DNA of 64,000 nt, from assembly GCF_000717175.1 (NCBI RefSeq), contig NZ_JNYD01000011.1:1-64000 (forward strand), in the 5' to 3' direction. Origin of the DNA: Pseudonocardia autotrophica (GTDB taxonomy: Bacteria > Actinomycetota > Actinomycetes > Mycobacteriales > Pseudonocardiaceae). Below the pieces are notes generated by a model. It had not been told where the DNA came from. It saw nothing but the letters and a program-made list of their open reading frames with translations, and did not search any database. The position numbers were made by a program, and so were the translations under genes. The stretch's first letter is position 1. Each line of letters starts with the position of its first letter. Shown here in pieces: positions 8,392-16,945 of the stretch.

Positions 8392-9035
8392 GACTTCCCC
8401 CTGGAAGAGGTCCTGGTGTTCGTCGTGCAGAGCCGCTCCTGCGCGGCGGTGGCAGTCGAGTGCGTGTTGTGCGGCCCGGGCGTCGAGGAGCTCGCCGAGT
8501 TGAGTAGCCGGCAGCGGAGGTCGGCCCACGTTCCTGCCGCGCGATCACGTGCGCTGATCGCGGTGACCGGAAGCGGCCAGGCGATCCCGAGGTCGGGATC
8601 GTCGTACTGCACAGCGACGTCCTCTGTCGGATCATGTTCCCGGTCGATCCGATAGCAGACGTCGGCCCACTCGGTGAGCGCCTGGAATCCGTGAAGGAAG
8701 CCTGGCGGCACATAGAGCTGGACGAGGTCCTCGTCGTCCAGCTGGACGGCAGCACTCCGTCCGAACTCGACCGACTCCGGCCGCGCGTCGACAAGGACGT
8801 CCAGGATCGCTCCCCGGGCACAGCGGACCAGCTTCCCCTCGCCGCGCCCCGAGCGTCCGTGCAGTCCGCGAACGGTTCCACGGGATGAGCGGGACTGGCT
8901 GTCCTGAAGGAACGCGCCGGCCTCGATGCCGTGGGCCAATGCGACACGGCTGTCGAAAGTACGGGTGAAGAAACCGCGGTAGTCGCGGTGCGGTACCGGG
9001 ACGAACAAGAGGACCCCGGGCAAGGGGCCGGTCAT
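8388..9035 (-). CDS. dTDP-4-dehydrorhamnose 3,5-epimerase-like cupin (RmlC family)
   Basis: A 215-residue cupin of the RmlC family. Visible motifs are DYRGFFTRTF near the N-terminus, RGLHGR with the catalytic His at residue 59, ILDVLVDAR, the QLYVPPGFLHGFQAL strand pair, and CYRIDREHDP with the active-site tyrosine region. It has about 25 extra residues at the C-terminus compared with most RmlC proteins. A second, shorter rmlC lies in the true rhamnose cluster at 43687, so this copy probably acts on another 4-keto sugar, perhaps CDP-linked. ATG 9035 follows GAGGTGAAGG, 10 nt after the upstream stop. Confidence 0.85.
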   Translation of the reverse strand: MTGPLPGVLLFVPVPHRDYRGFFTRTFDSRVALAHGIEAGAFLQDSQSRSSRGTVRGLHGRSGRGEGKLVRCARGAILDVLVDARPESVEFGRSAAVQLDDEDLVQLYVPPGFLHGFQALTEWADVCYRIDREHDPTEDVAVQYDDPDLGIAWPLPVTAISARDRAAGTWADLRCRLLNSASSSTPGPHNTHSTATAAQERLCTTNTRTSSRGKS

Positions 9036-9045
9036 GACCTTCACC

Positions 9046-9831
9046 TCAGTGGAGGGCGACCTGGCGCCAGGGCATCCAGGGCGTGCTTCCTGCCTGGTAC
9101 AGCGCCTCCAAAGCCACCCGCTCCTTGACGGTGTCGGCGGGATGCCAGAAACCGCTGTAGGGGTAGGCAGCGAGTCTGCCCTCCTTGGCGAGCGCTGCGC
9201 AGGCGTCGCCCACCAAGTCGCCACCCTCGGGGATGTAGTCGAAGATCTCCGGTCGGAGAACGAGATAACCGCCGTTCTCCTGGATCGCCATATCCTTCAG
9301 CGCGGTGATCGACTCCACCCGATTCCCCTCGATCAGGTCGACGACGTGGAAGGCGGCTTGCGGGGGCACTGCGAGGAGCTGCGCAACCGCTGTCGGGTTC
9401 GCCTCGAACTGGGATACCATCGCGTCGATCGGAGCGTCGGTGAGCACATCCGCGTAGTTCGCCAAGAACATGTCCTCGTGTTCAAGGTGGGGGCGAACCC
9501 TCCGCAATCGCTCGCCGATGGCGGAATCTTGGCCTGTGTCGACGAAGGTGATGCGCCAGTCCGAGATGTCGCTGTCGAGCAGGTGCACGTCGCCGCCTTG
9601 AAGGACGAAGTCGTTGGATGCCGCCTCGTCGTAGCGGAGGAAGAAGTCCTTGATCTGTTGTGCGCCGTAGCCCAGGCACAACACGAAGTCCCGGTGGCCG
9701 TAGTGGGCGTAGTACCGCATGACGTGCCACAGCAGTGGCCGTGGGCCAACCGGGACCATGGGCTTCGGTGTGCTGGACCCGCCGTCCCGCATACGCATGC
9801 CGTAGCCGCCGCAGAAGAGCACGACCTTCAT
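9046..9831 (-). CDS. rfbF: Glucose-1-phosphate cytidylyltransferase-like (RfbF)
   Basis: Makes CDP-glucose from CTP and glucose-1-phosphate in the family. The 261-residue protein has FCGGYGMRMRDGGSSTPKPM, which is the RfbF form of the nucleotidyltransferase signature, followed by PLLWHVMRYYAHYGHRDFVL and GYGAQQIKDFFLRY, and GFWHPADTVKERVALE near the end. Length fits RfbF. It is the first gene of the minus-strand sugar operon, with a GGGGG-type ribosome site before ATG 9831. No rfbG (CDP-glucose 4,6-dehydratase) or rfbH is next to it; the two SDR genes downstream are candidates to fill that role. Confidence 0.85.
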   Translation of the reverse strand: MKVVLFCGGYGMRMRDGGSSTPKPMVPVGPRPLLWHVMRYYAHYGHRDFVLCLGYGAQQIKDFFLRYDEAASNDFVLQGGDVHLLDSDISDWRITFVDTGQDSAIGERLRRVRPHLEHEDMFLANYADVLTDAPIDAMVSQFEANPTAVAQLLAVPPQAAFHVVDLIEGNRVESITALKDMAIQENGGYLVLRPEIFDYIPEGGDLVGDACAALAKEGRLAAYPYSGFWHPADTVKERVALEALYQAGSTPWMPWRQVALH

Positions 9832-10159
9832 CTGATGCCCCCAACCTCGGTGTTGGTTCGGCGGTCTCTCGACGCGCCGACGCTCGGCTACTCGGGGTGG
9901 TCAGCGCGAGCGTTACCCCCGAACTCGAATGTTCCGGCTTGATCACGCAACGTGGCTGACGGGATCACCGATGGGTGTAGCAGCCCAGCGCCGTGCCTGG
10001 TATAACTCGATTTTCTGTGACTCTTCGTGACGAGAATGTCCGTTTGCCGCCGAATGGGTTGGTTCTGGCGCGCGGCAGACCTCGGCCGCTGGTGACCCCT
10101 GCGTAACGCAGCGTGACACGCTGGCCGGTGACGGCCTCGTCGATCTCAGGGGGTAAGCA
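9832..10159. other. 328-bp divergent intergenic region, probable promoters
   Basis: Lies between the minus-strand sugar operon and the plus-strand EPS genes and is noticeably richer in A/T than its flanks around 9990-10030. A TATAAC hexamer at 10001-10006 resembles a -10 element for the rightward genes, though no convincing -35 is seen. The next gene has a good AGGGGG ribosome site. No coding region was found here. Confidence 0.4.
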
Positions 10160-11158
10160 ATGCAGCAGGCGGCGACGAAGGGGCAGACGATCCCGCTCGG
10201 CCTCAGGGTCGGCGAGATCGTCGAGGTGCGCAGCGAGGCAGAAATCCTCGCAACTCTCGACGAGCGGGGTGAGCTCGAGGCGCTCCCCTTCATGCCGGAG
10301 ATGCTCAAGTTCTGCGGGCGGCAGTTCCGGGTCGACAAGCTCGCGGTGAAGGTCTGCGACACGATCGACTGGTCCGGGATGTATCGGATGGAGGGTGCGG
10401 TCCACCTCGCGGAAACGCGGTGCGACGGCTCTGCCCACGGGGGATGCCAGGCCGGCTGCTTCTTGTACTGGAAGGAGGCCTGGCTGAAGCGCGTCGACCC
10501 CTCTGACGTCGGCGAGGGGAACATCAGAAGGGTCGCGGGCGGTCTGAGCGCCGGGGAACTGACGGCCACGACACGACGGGCCGGGGCCGCCGGCGAAGAG
10601 GTCTTCGTATGCCAGGCGACGGAGCTGATGCGAGCGGCGCCCGAATACCTCCCGCACTGGGATCTCCGACAGTATGTCCGGGACGTCCGGTCCGGAAACG
10701 CAGGCGCCTTCGCCACAGCCCGAAGCGTCCTCGTCGGGTTCTTCAACAAGTACCAGGATCTCAGCAAGCGCTTGCTGCCCCGGGCCCTGCGCATCCACGA
10801 CGGTGTGCGGTACCCGTTCATCCAGGGCTGCCTGGAGCGCACCCCCTCCGGAAGCCTCGACCTCCGCCCGGGCGAACTGGTCCGCATCAAGCCCGCCGAG
10901 GAGATAGTTCGCACGCTCGACAAGGACAACAAGAATCGGGGTCTCTCCTTCGACCGAGAGATGTTGAAGTACTGCGGGCGGGAAGCGCGCGTCCTCCGTC
11001 GCGTCGACCGGATCATTGACGAGAAGACCGGACGGATGGTCCACCTGCGGAACCCGTGCATCGTGCTCGACAACGTTGTCTGTACCAGCGACTTCCACCG
11101 CAAGTGCCCTCGGGCGATCTACGCGTACTGGCGGGAGATCTGGCTCGAGCGGGCCTGA
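10160..11158 (+). CDS. Uncharacterised protein with two copies of a Cys/His domain
   Basis: The function is not known. The 332-residue protein has no signal peptide and consists of an N-terminal domain (~14-111), a middle segment (~112-233) and a C-terminal domain (~234-332). The two outer domains are homologous: each starts with (L)R(V/P)GE(I/L)V, continues with an EML-K-(F/Y)CGR motif (Cys52, Cys272), and ends with C-x4-H-x2-C then W(K/R)E-x-WLxR (Cys88, His93, Cys96; Cys308, His313, Cys316). The repeated C-x4-H-x2-C suggests metal binding, but no catalytic motif is recognised. Start ATG follows AGGGGG by six bases. It is the first plus-strand gene of the EPS locus, so a role in glycan assembly or its control is plausible. 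Confidence 0.8.
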   Translation: MQQAATKGQTIPLGLRVGEIVEVRSEAEILATLDERGELEALPFMPEMLKFCGRQFRVDKLAVKVCDTIDWSGMYRMEGAVHLAETRCDGSAHGGCQAGCFLYWKEAWLKRVDPSDVGEGNIRRVAGGLSAGELTATTRRAGAAGEEVFVCQATELMRAAPEYLPHWDLRQYVRDVRSGNAGAFATARSVLVGFFNKYQDLSKRLLPRALRIHDGVRYPFIQGCLERTPSGSLDLRPGELVRIKPAEEIVRTLDKDNKNRGLSFDREMLKYCGREARVLRRVDRIIDEKTGRMVHLRNPCIVLDNVVCTSDFHRKCPRAIYAYWREIWLERA

Positions 11159-11299
11159 CCGTGCCCGTCGACCGTCCCCTCGGCCGTCCCGCGGTAACGC
11201 CACCTCGTGACCGAGCGAGTGAGACCCAGCCAGCTCAGAGTGGACTGGCCCCGGGCTCCTGCCGTAACGAGAGAACACGGAGGGGGAGGTATCCGCGCC

Positions 11300-12334
11300 A
11301 TGCTGATGGACGCCGCTGACGTTCCCGTCCTTCTCGTCGTGTTCAACCGCCCCGACATGGTGCGCCGTCTGATCGATGCGCTCCGGGAAGTCAAACCGCG
11401 CCGCATCTTCGTCGCTGCCGACGGGCCCCGGCTCCGTGTGCCGGACGATGTGCAGCGGTGCGCGGAAGCCCGAGCGGCGATCAGCGACATCGATTGGCGC
11501 TGCGAGGTCGAGCTGCAGTTCCAGGAGGCGAACCTGGGCTGCAAGAAGGGGCCCGAGACCGCCATCACCTGGTTCCTGGCCCAGGTGCCTCAGGGCATCA
11601 TCCTCGAGGACGACTGTATCCCGGCTGCGGAGTTCTTCCCGTTCTGCGCCGAGCTGCTCGAGCGCTACGAGCGGGACGACCAGGTCATGATGATCGGGGG
11701 CCACAACCCGATCGTCGATCGGCTGGATCCTGGGCCGAGCTACGTATTCAGCCGGTCCTCGCCAACGTGGGGCTGGGCCACCTGGCGTCGAGCGTGGCGC
11801 CACTACGATCCCGATCTGCAAGCGTGGACGTCGCCGGCGGTGCGTCAGAAGTTGCGCGCCGAGATGCCGGCCGTCGAGTTCAGGATGGCGCGGCGGCGCT
11901 TCGACCTGGTTCGCGCGGGTCGCATCGACGCCTGGGATTTCGCATGGACCCTCGCCATGCTCAGTCGGAACGGGCTCTCGGTGATTCCGGCCGGGAACAT
12001 GATCGATAATGTGGGGTTCGGCCCCGCAGCCACTCACACCAGGAACCCCCGGGCTCCTGATGCAGGTGTCCCGCTCGACCCCGTCAGGTTCCCGCTGGAC
12101 CACCCTGAAGCACGCGTGCCGTCCGCCAAGTTCGACTCGGCCCTCTTGGCTCATCGTTTTCCCCTGCAGAGGCGAATCCTGACCCTCCTGCCAGTCGGCC
12201 TCGCTGCTCGGATCCGGGCGATCGGGTATCGGTTCGTGCGTGGGAGTGACCGCGGTGGACACGCCAGGTGTCCTGCTCCCGACCCGGACGACGGGCACGT
12301 CGCCCCGTGTGATCGTTCAGCGACGAGAGGATGA
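11300..12334 (+). CDS. Glycosyltransferase-like protein (GT-A fold, HlpA type)
   Basis: Resembles nucleotide-diphospho-sugar transferases of the haemolytic-protein/HlpA type found in polysaccharide loci. Visible motifs are VLLVVFNRPDMVRRLI at the N-terminus (nucleotide-binding strand), NLGCKKGPETAITWF, IILEDDCIPAAEFFPF with the metal-binding DD pair near residue 107, and WGWATWRRAWRHYD, which is typical of this group. It is 344 residues long from ATG 11300, chosen because of the GGGGGAGG site nine bases upstream; an ATG two codons later is possible. The stop overlaps the start of the GMC oxidoreductase gene (ATGA), indicating one transcript. Confidence 0.8.
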   Translation: MLMDAADVPVLLVVFNRPDMVRRLIDALREVKPRRIFVAADGPRLRVPDDVQRCAEARAAISDIDWRCEVELQFQEANLGCKKGPETAITWFLAQVPQGIILEDDCIPAAEFFPFCAELLERYERDDQVMMIGGHNPIVDRLDPGPSYVFSRSSPTWGWATWRRAWRHYDPDLQAWTSPAVRQKLRAEMPAVEFRMARRRFDLVRAGRIDAWDFAWTLAMLSRNGLSVIPAGNMIDNVGFGPAATHTRNPRAPDAGVPLDPVRFPLDHPEARVPSAKFDSALLAHRFPLQRRILTLLPVGLAARIRAIGYRFVRGSDRGGHARCPAPDPDDGHVAPCDRSATRG

Positions 12335-13935
12335 CCGTGGAATCTCAGTCCGAGGCATGGCGCCCGTCCGATTCCGGTGAAATCAGTACTGATGTCTGCA
12401 TCGTCGGCGGCGGACCGGCAGGGATCACCATCGCAAGGGAGCTCGGCCACTCGCGCTTCCGCGTCTGCCTGATCGAGAGCGGCGCCACGGACATCGATTC
12501 CCGAGTTCAGCAGCAGAGCCGGGGTGTCGTCTCTGGGTACCCGCTCCAGCGGCTGCACGATTCGCGGGTCCGCGTGGTCGGCGGCACACTGCGGCACCGG
12601 AAGCTGGGCAACGAAGGCTGGGCGGTCCGGCCGCTCGATCCGGTCGACTTCGAGAAGCGGCCGGGCCTGCCGTTGTCCGGCTGGCCCTTCACTCGCGATC
12701 ACCTCGATTCGTCCTACGCTCGAGCCCAAGCCGCGGCCGGTCTCGACACCTACGACTACGAGCCTGAGCCGTGGTCGGATCCTGCGCGGACGCCTGTGCT
12801 CGACCTCGAGGGCTGCGGGGTCGATACAACCGTGTTCCATTTCGCCCAGCCACTCTTCCAGCACGCCGTTCCCGAGCTGACCGGCTCGCCGAACGTGCAG
12901 ATGTTCACGCGCACCCGAGTTGTGGGAATGATCGCCGCGGCGGCCGGCGGAGCGGTCGACGGTGTTCGTGTGCTGCGTGACGACGGCTCACGCCTGGTCG
13001 TCCGGGCCCGCGTGGTCGTGCTCGCCGCAGGTGGTGTCGAGAATGCGCGGCTTCTCCTTCTGGGAGACGACGGACGCAGCATCGGCAACGACCACGACCT
13101 GGTGGGGAGGTTCTTCGGCGAGCGACTCTCGGCACACTGTGGGCACGTCGTCGTGGGGCGGCCCGAGATCCTGGAGACATTGGAGTTCTACACCCCGCAT
13201 CAAGTCCGGCACACGTTACTCCGGGGGGCCCTGCGGCTGACGGACGAGAAGCAAAGGGAGTCGGGGCTGCGCAACTGTACTTTTCAAATTCAGCCTCGTC
13301 CCGCCCTCGTCACGACGGAAGCGCTCCGCTCTGTGGCCACGCTGCGCAAAGCCCTCCGACGGCAGCCGATGATGCAGGGTGCTGGAGCGCACCTCGGATC
13401 CGTGGTCGCCGGGCTCGGGGGGGTCCTTCACTCCGTTGCGCACGGCGGCCTTCGGGAGCGGACACTGACCGTTCGCTGTCAAGCGGAGCACGCGCCGCAC
13501 CGCGACTCGCGAGTCACCCTTGGTGTCGATCGCGACGACCTGGGTCTTCCGACCGCGAACGTGCACTGGCGCTTCGAGGACTCCGATGTCGACTCCATCC
13601 GGACCTCGCTGGCGATCGTGGGCTCCGCCTTACAGGCAAGGGGACTCGGCCGAGTGCAATCCACATTGGACGACACGCGTCGCCCGACCTTGGTGGAAGG
13701 GATGCACCACCACATGGGTACGACCCGAATGAACGCCGACCCACGTCTCGGCGTGGTGGACGCCGACTGCCGCGTGCACTCGACGCGCAACCTTTATGTA
13801 GCAGGAAGTTCGGTCTTCCCGACATATGGCGCGTCGAACCCCACCCTCACCATCATCGCGCTGGCGTTCCGGCTAGCCGATCACCTCAGCGCCACCCTCG
13901 GTGCGGCGCAACCCTCCACTGTGAGCGTATCGTGA
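12331..13935 (+). CDS. GMC-family FAD-dependent oxidoreductase
   Basis: A 534-residue flavoprotein. The FAD-binding motif CIVGGGPAGITIARELG is at residues ~23-39, followed by a substrate region, VVLAAGGVENARLLL in the middle, and the GMC C-terminal signature with MHHHMGTTRM, VDADCRVHSTRNLYVAGSSV and FPTYGASNPTLTIIALAFRLADHL. GMC enzymes oxidise alcohol groups of sugars, alcohols or sterols. A GMC gene coupled by four-base overlaps to a glycosyltransferase upstream and to the Wzz/kinase gene downstream suggests oxidation of a sugar or a lipid-linked intermediate; the substrate is unknown. Confidence 0.88.
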   Translation: MTVESQSEAWRPSDSGEISTDVCIVGGGPAGITIARELGHSRFRVCLIESGATDIDSRVQQQSRGVVSGYPLQRLHDSRVRVVGGTLRHRKLGNEGWAVRPLDPVDFEKRPGLPLSGWPFTRDHLDSSYARAQAAAGLDTYDYEPEPWSDPARTPVLDLEGCGVDTTVFHFAQPLFQHAVPELTGSPNVQMFTRTRVVGMIAAAAGGAVDGVRVLRDDGSRLVVRARVVVLAAGGVENARLLLLGDDGRSIGNDHDLVGRFFGERLSAHCGHVVVGRPEILETLEFYTPHQVRHTLLRGALRLTDEKQRESGLRNCTFQIQPRPALVTTEALRSVATLRKALRRQPMMQGAGAHLGSVVAGLGGVLHSVAHGGLRERTLTVRCQAEHAPHRDSRVTLGVDRDDLGLPTANVHWRFEDSDVDSIRTSLAIVGSALQARGLGRVQSTLDDTRRPTLVEGMHHHMGTTRMNADPRLGVVDADCRVHSTRNLYVAGSSVFPTYGASNPTLTIIALAFRLADHLSATLGAAQPSTVSVS

Positions 13936-15410
13936 CGATCAAGGACTACCTCCGGATTCTGCGCGCGCGCTGGGCGATCGTGGCTTTCGCGGTCGCGGTC
14001 TGCATGGCCGCCGCACTGGCGACCTATGCGGTACGGCCGACGGAGTACACCGCTCGGATGTCGATGTACGTGTCCGCGACAGGAGCGGAGGACGCCGCGT
14101 CGGCAGCCTATGGAGCACAGCTGTCTCTGCAGCGCGTCAAGTCGTACGTGATCCTCCTCGGTAGTCGCCGTATCGCCGAGCAGGTCGTCGCGCGGCTCGA
14201 CCTTCCGGACTCACCGGACGACCTGTCGAAGCAGATCACGGCATCGACGCCGGTCGACTCGCAGGTCATCGACCTCGAGGTCGTCGACCGGTCCCCTAAC
14301 CGCGCTGCCATCATCGCCAACACGGTGTATGACGAGTTCGTCCAGGTCTCGGCCGAGCTCACCCGGAACTCCCAGCTCGGGCAGTCGACCGTCGCCTTGC
14401 GCATGGTGGAACCTGCACCGCCGCCGAGGTCCCCGTCTTCGACCGGGCTGGGCCTGACGCTCGCGCTGGGGCTGCTCGCGGGCCTGATCATCGGCGTAGC
14501 CGCCGCCTTCGTCCGGAACACGCTCGACACCTCGATCCGGACACGCGAGAGCCTCGCCGCTGCCACCGGCGCGCGAGTGCTCGGGACCGTTACCTATGAC
14601 GTCCGGCGCCGTCGCGCGCCGACGACGGACGATGCGGCCCAACCGTCGGGTCTGCCCCGATCCTCCTCGGAGGATCTGCGCAAGCTCCGAACCAATCTGC
14701 GCTTCGGCACGCAGCGGCAGGCGCCCAAGGTCGTGGTCGTCGCGAGTGCACTGACGGGCGAGGGCAAGACGACGCTCGTCGTGGACCTGGCCGCGACGCT
14801 GGCCGCCGGTGGCCTCCGGGTCCTCCTCATCGACGGTGACCTTCGACGGCCGATGCTCGCCGAGCGGCTCGGGCTTGCCACCTCGGCTGGTCTGGCGGAG
14901 GTGCTGTCCGGGAAGGTGCGGGTCGGCGACGCCGTCCAACGTCCGTGGGAGGAGACCGTGCACTTTCTGTCCGCGGGCGCAGCGGTGGCGAACCCGAGTG
15001 ATGTCCTCACTGCCGAGCCGCTGGAGAAGGTGTTCGCGGAGCTTCGAGGGAAGTACGACGCCGTGCTGGTGGACTCGCCGGCGCTCGACCCGTATACCGA
15101 CGCAGCTGTCCTCGCCGCCGCCGGCGACGGCGCCGTGCTGGTCTGTCGGTCTGGTGTCGGCACGCACACCGCCCTTGCGGCGGCGGCCGAGGGACTGCGG
15201 GCGGTGTCCGCGCCGATCCTCGGCGCCGTGCTGGTCGTCATCCGGGATATCCGCTTCCGGCTACCGTCGGGCCGTGGCCTTCCGGTCGTTCCGTGGACGG
15301 AGTTGTACCGCCCGCAGCACGCAGCGGATCCTGCAATGGGAGCCGCCGAACGGAGCGAGACGGCGGAAACGAACGGCTCGAGGAACTCCCTTCCCGTGCA
15401 GCGTGGGTGA
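13932..15410 (+). CDS. Polysaccharide co-polymerase fused to BY-type tyrosine kinase (Wzz/CpsCD)
   Basis: Controls chain length and EPS export. The 492-residue protein has a Wzz domain bounded by two membrane helices (~14-32 and ~171-193), with a PPPRSPSSTG proline-rich motif just before the second. The cytoplasmic kinase domain follows: Walker A ALTGEGKTT (residues ~273-281), Walker A' VLLIDGD (~297-303) and VLVDSPALDPYTDAA. The usual C-terminal cluster of tyrosines is nearly absent (one Tyr in the last 45 residues), so autophosphorylation may be limited or occur elsewhere. GTG start overlaps the GMC stop by four bases. Confidence 0.9.
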   Translation: MTIKDYLRILRARWAIVAFAVAVCMAAALATYAVRPTEYTARMSMYVSATGAEDAASAAYGAQLSLQRVKSYVILLGSRRIAEQVVARLDLPDSPDDLSKQITASTPVDSQVIDLEVVDRSPNRAAIIANTVYDEFVQVSAELTRNSQLGQSTVALRMVEPAPPPRSPSSTGLGLTLALGLLAGLIIGVAAAFVRNTLDTSIRTRESLAAATGARVLGTVTYDVRRRRAPTTDDAAQPSGLPRSSSEDLRKLRTNLRFGTQRQAPKVVVVASALTGEGKTTLVVDLAATLAAGGLRVLLIDGDLRRPMLAERLGLATSAGLAEVLSGKVRVGDAVQRPWEETVHFLSAGAAVANPSDVLTAEPLEKVFAELRGKYDAVLVDSPALDPYTDAAVLAAAGDGAVLVCRSGVGTHTALAAAAEGLRAVSAPILGAVLVVIRDIRFRLPSGRGLPVVPWTELYRPQHAADPAMGAAERSETAETNGSRNSLPVQRG

Positions 15411-15421
15411 CGGAGACGCCC

Positions 15422-16843
15422 ATGTCGATCCTACCGGTCCCGTCATCCACGATCCTGCCCGTCTCCGGCCCGACGCCGCTGCCACGGCGCGGCGCCGTGC
15501 CTGTGGTGGCCGTCGTCGCGATGGTTGCCGTGGGTACGGGTGTGATCGTCGGAACCGACGCCACGCTATTCCTGCTCGTTGCTGTGATCGCTCTCGTGGC
15601 AGGGCTGTGCTTCGTCGGGCCGAAATGTCGGCTCGTGATCGCGGTGGCAGGTGCCCTCGTGGTGTTCCAGTCGACCCTGAGCCTGCTGAAGTACGCCTAT
15701 CTCGGCCTGGCTGTGCTGTGCTTCGCGTTGAGCCTCCGGGGGGTGTGCGACGCGAGTGGCGCCCTTCGCCGCGAGTATCGACCGTTCATCCTAGCCAGTT
15801 TCGCGCTGGCCGCCTACCTCGCCTTCTCCTATCTGGTCGCCCGCGCGAACGGTGCCTCCTTCGAACTCTGGTTCCGCGATGCCCTCCCGTACTTCCTGCT
15901 GACGGTCCTTCCGGTGATTGGAATCGCCGCCGGCGAGCGGATCACCCGGAGATGGAACGACGTCTGGATGGTTCTGCTGGGCATCGTCGTCAGCGTGGGC
16001 GTCACCTCCGAGTGGTTGGCCAGGCGCGAGGTATCGGCCCTGCCCTTCGGACGATTCGTCCTGTCGAGCGCCGTGATCGTCGCTCTGTGCTTCGCCTACG
16101 CCGTGACGATGGCCGGTCTTCCCCGGCGACGAGGCAGGGTCGGCTGGGCCGTCGTGGCGACGATCATCCTCGTCGTCATGCTCCTCTCCGGAACACGAAC
16201 CAACATCGTTCTCCTCGCCGCACTGGTGGGGGTCGTCGGACTGGCCAAGCCTTCGGCGGTGTCGCCGCGAAGAATGGCGAGTCTCGTCCTGTGCATCCTT
16301 CTCGCCTTTGTGACCGTGGCACCGCTGGTCGCGCATGTCGTCGTTTCCGATCCGACCTTCTTCAGCGATCGGATCCAGTCTGCCGAGGCCGTCCTCACCG
16401 GTGAGGCCGCGAGCGACGGCAGCTTCGGCGAGCGACAGCAGGCGTACGAGTGGACGGCGGAGGCTTTTGCCGACCATCCCATCCTCGGCACCGGACCCGG
16501 GCACCTGTACCCGGCTCCCGAGAAATTGACGTTCAATCTGGACGCACCGGGGATCGTGCCGGCGAAGTTCGGGCTGGTGGGTATGTTCTTCATCGCGGCC
16601 TTCCTGCTCGCCGCTGTCGTCGCTGTTCGGCGAATACGGGTAGAGTACGGAGGTTTTCCTACGTATACCGCCGCGCGTGGATGGATGTGTGTGCTCGTTG
16701 CGCTTATTCCCTTCGGTCCATGGCTGGAGGACAAGGGATTCGCCATCGCCCTCGCGATCTTGTTCGCGGGCGTCGTGTCGGAAACGCGGGGGCCAACTCC
16801 CTCACTCTCTGAGACCGCCCCGTTGCGAACCGAAAAGGTATAG
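15422..16843 (+). CDS. O-antigen polymerase/ligase-like membrane protein (Wzy/WaaL type)
   Basis: Predicted to polymerise lipid-linked repeat units outside the membrane. The 473-residue protein has about 11-12 hydrophobic helices. The family-typical segment LLSGTRTNIVLLAALVGVVG is followed by a large periplasmic-type loop with GSFGERQQAYEWTAEAFADH and PILGTGPGHLY, the arrangement seen in the Wzy_C family. The ATG at 15422 lies 11 bases after the kinase stop and is preceded by GACGGAG. Position next to the Wzz/kinase supports the polymerase call. Confidence 0.85.
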   Translation: MSILPVPSSTILPVSGPTPLPRRGAVPVVAVVAMVAVGTGVIVGTDATLFLLVAVIALVAGLCFVGPKCRLVIAVAGALVVFQSTLSLLKYAYLGLAVLCFALSLRGVCDASGALRREYRPFILASFALAAYLAFSYLVARANGASFELWFRDALPYFLLTVLPVIGIAAGERITRRWNDVWMVLLGIVVSVGVTSEWLARREVSALPFGRFVLSSAVIVALCFAYAVTMAGLPRRRGRVGWAVVATIILVVMLLSGTRTNIVLLAALVGVVGLAKPSAVSPRRMASLVLCILLAFVTVAPLVAHVVVSDPTFFSDRIQSAEAVLTGEAASDGSFGERQQAYEWTAEAFADHPILGTGPGHLYPAPEKLTFNLDAPGIVPAKFGLVGMFFIAAFLLAAVVAVRRIRVEYGGFPTYTAARGWMCVLVALIPFGPWLEDKGFAIALAILFAGVVSETRGPTPSLSETAPLRTEKV

Positions 16844-16945
16844 GGATGACGTCGCCTCGAATGGAGCAACGCTGTTACGTTGGAGCTCTTGCGTACGAGG
16901 TAGTCAGAGCGATGTTGCTCTTGACGGTGAATCGGAGGCCGCTCG

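Noticed and set aside
9832..10159. Possible riboswitch or small RNA in the divergent gap
   Set aside because: No strong stem-loop or known aptamer pattern was seen; only a weak -10-like hexamer can be supported.
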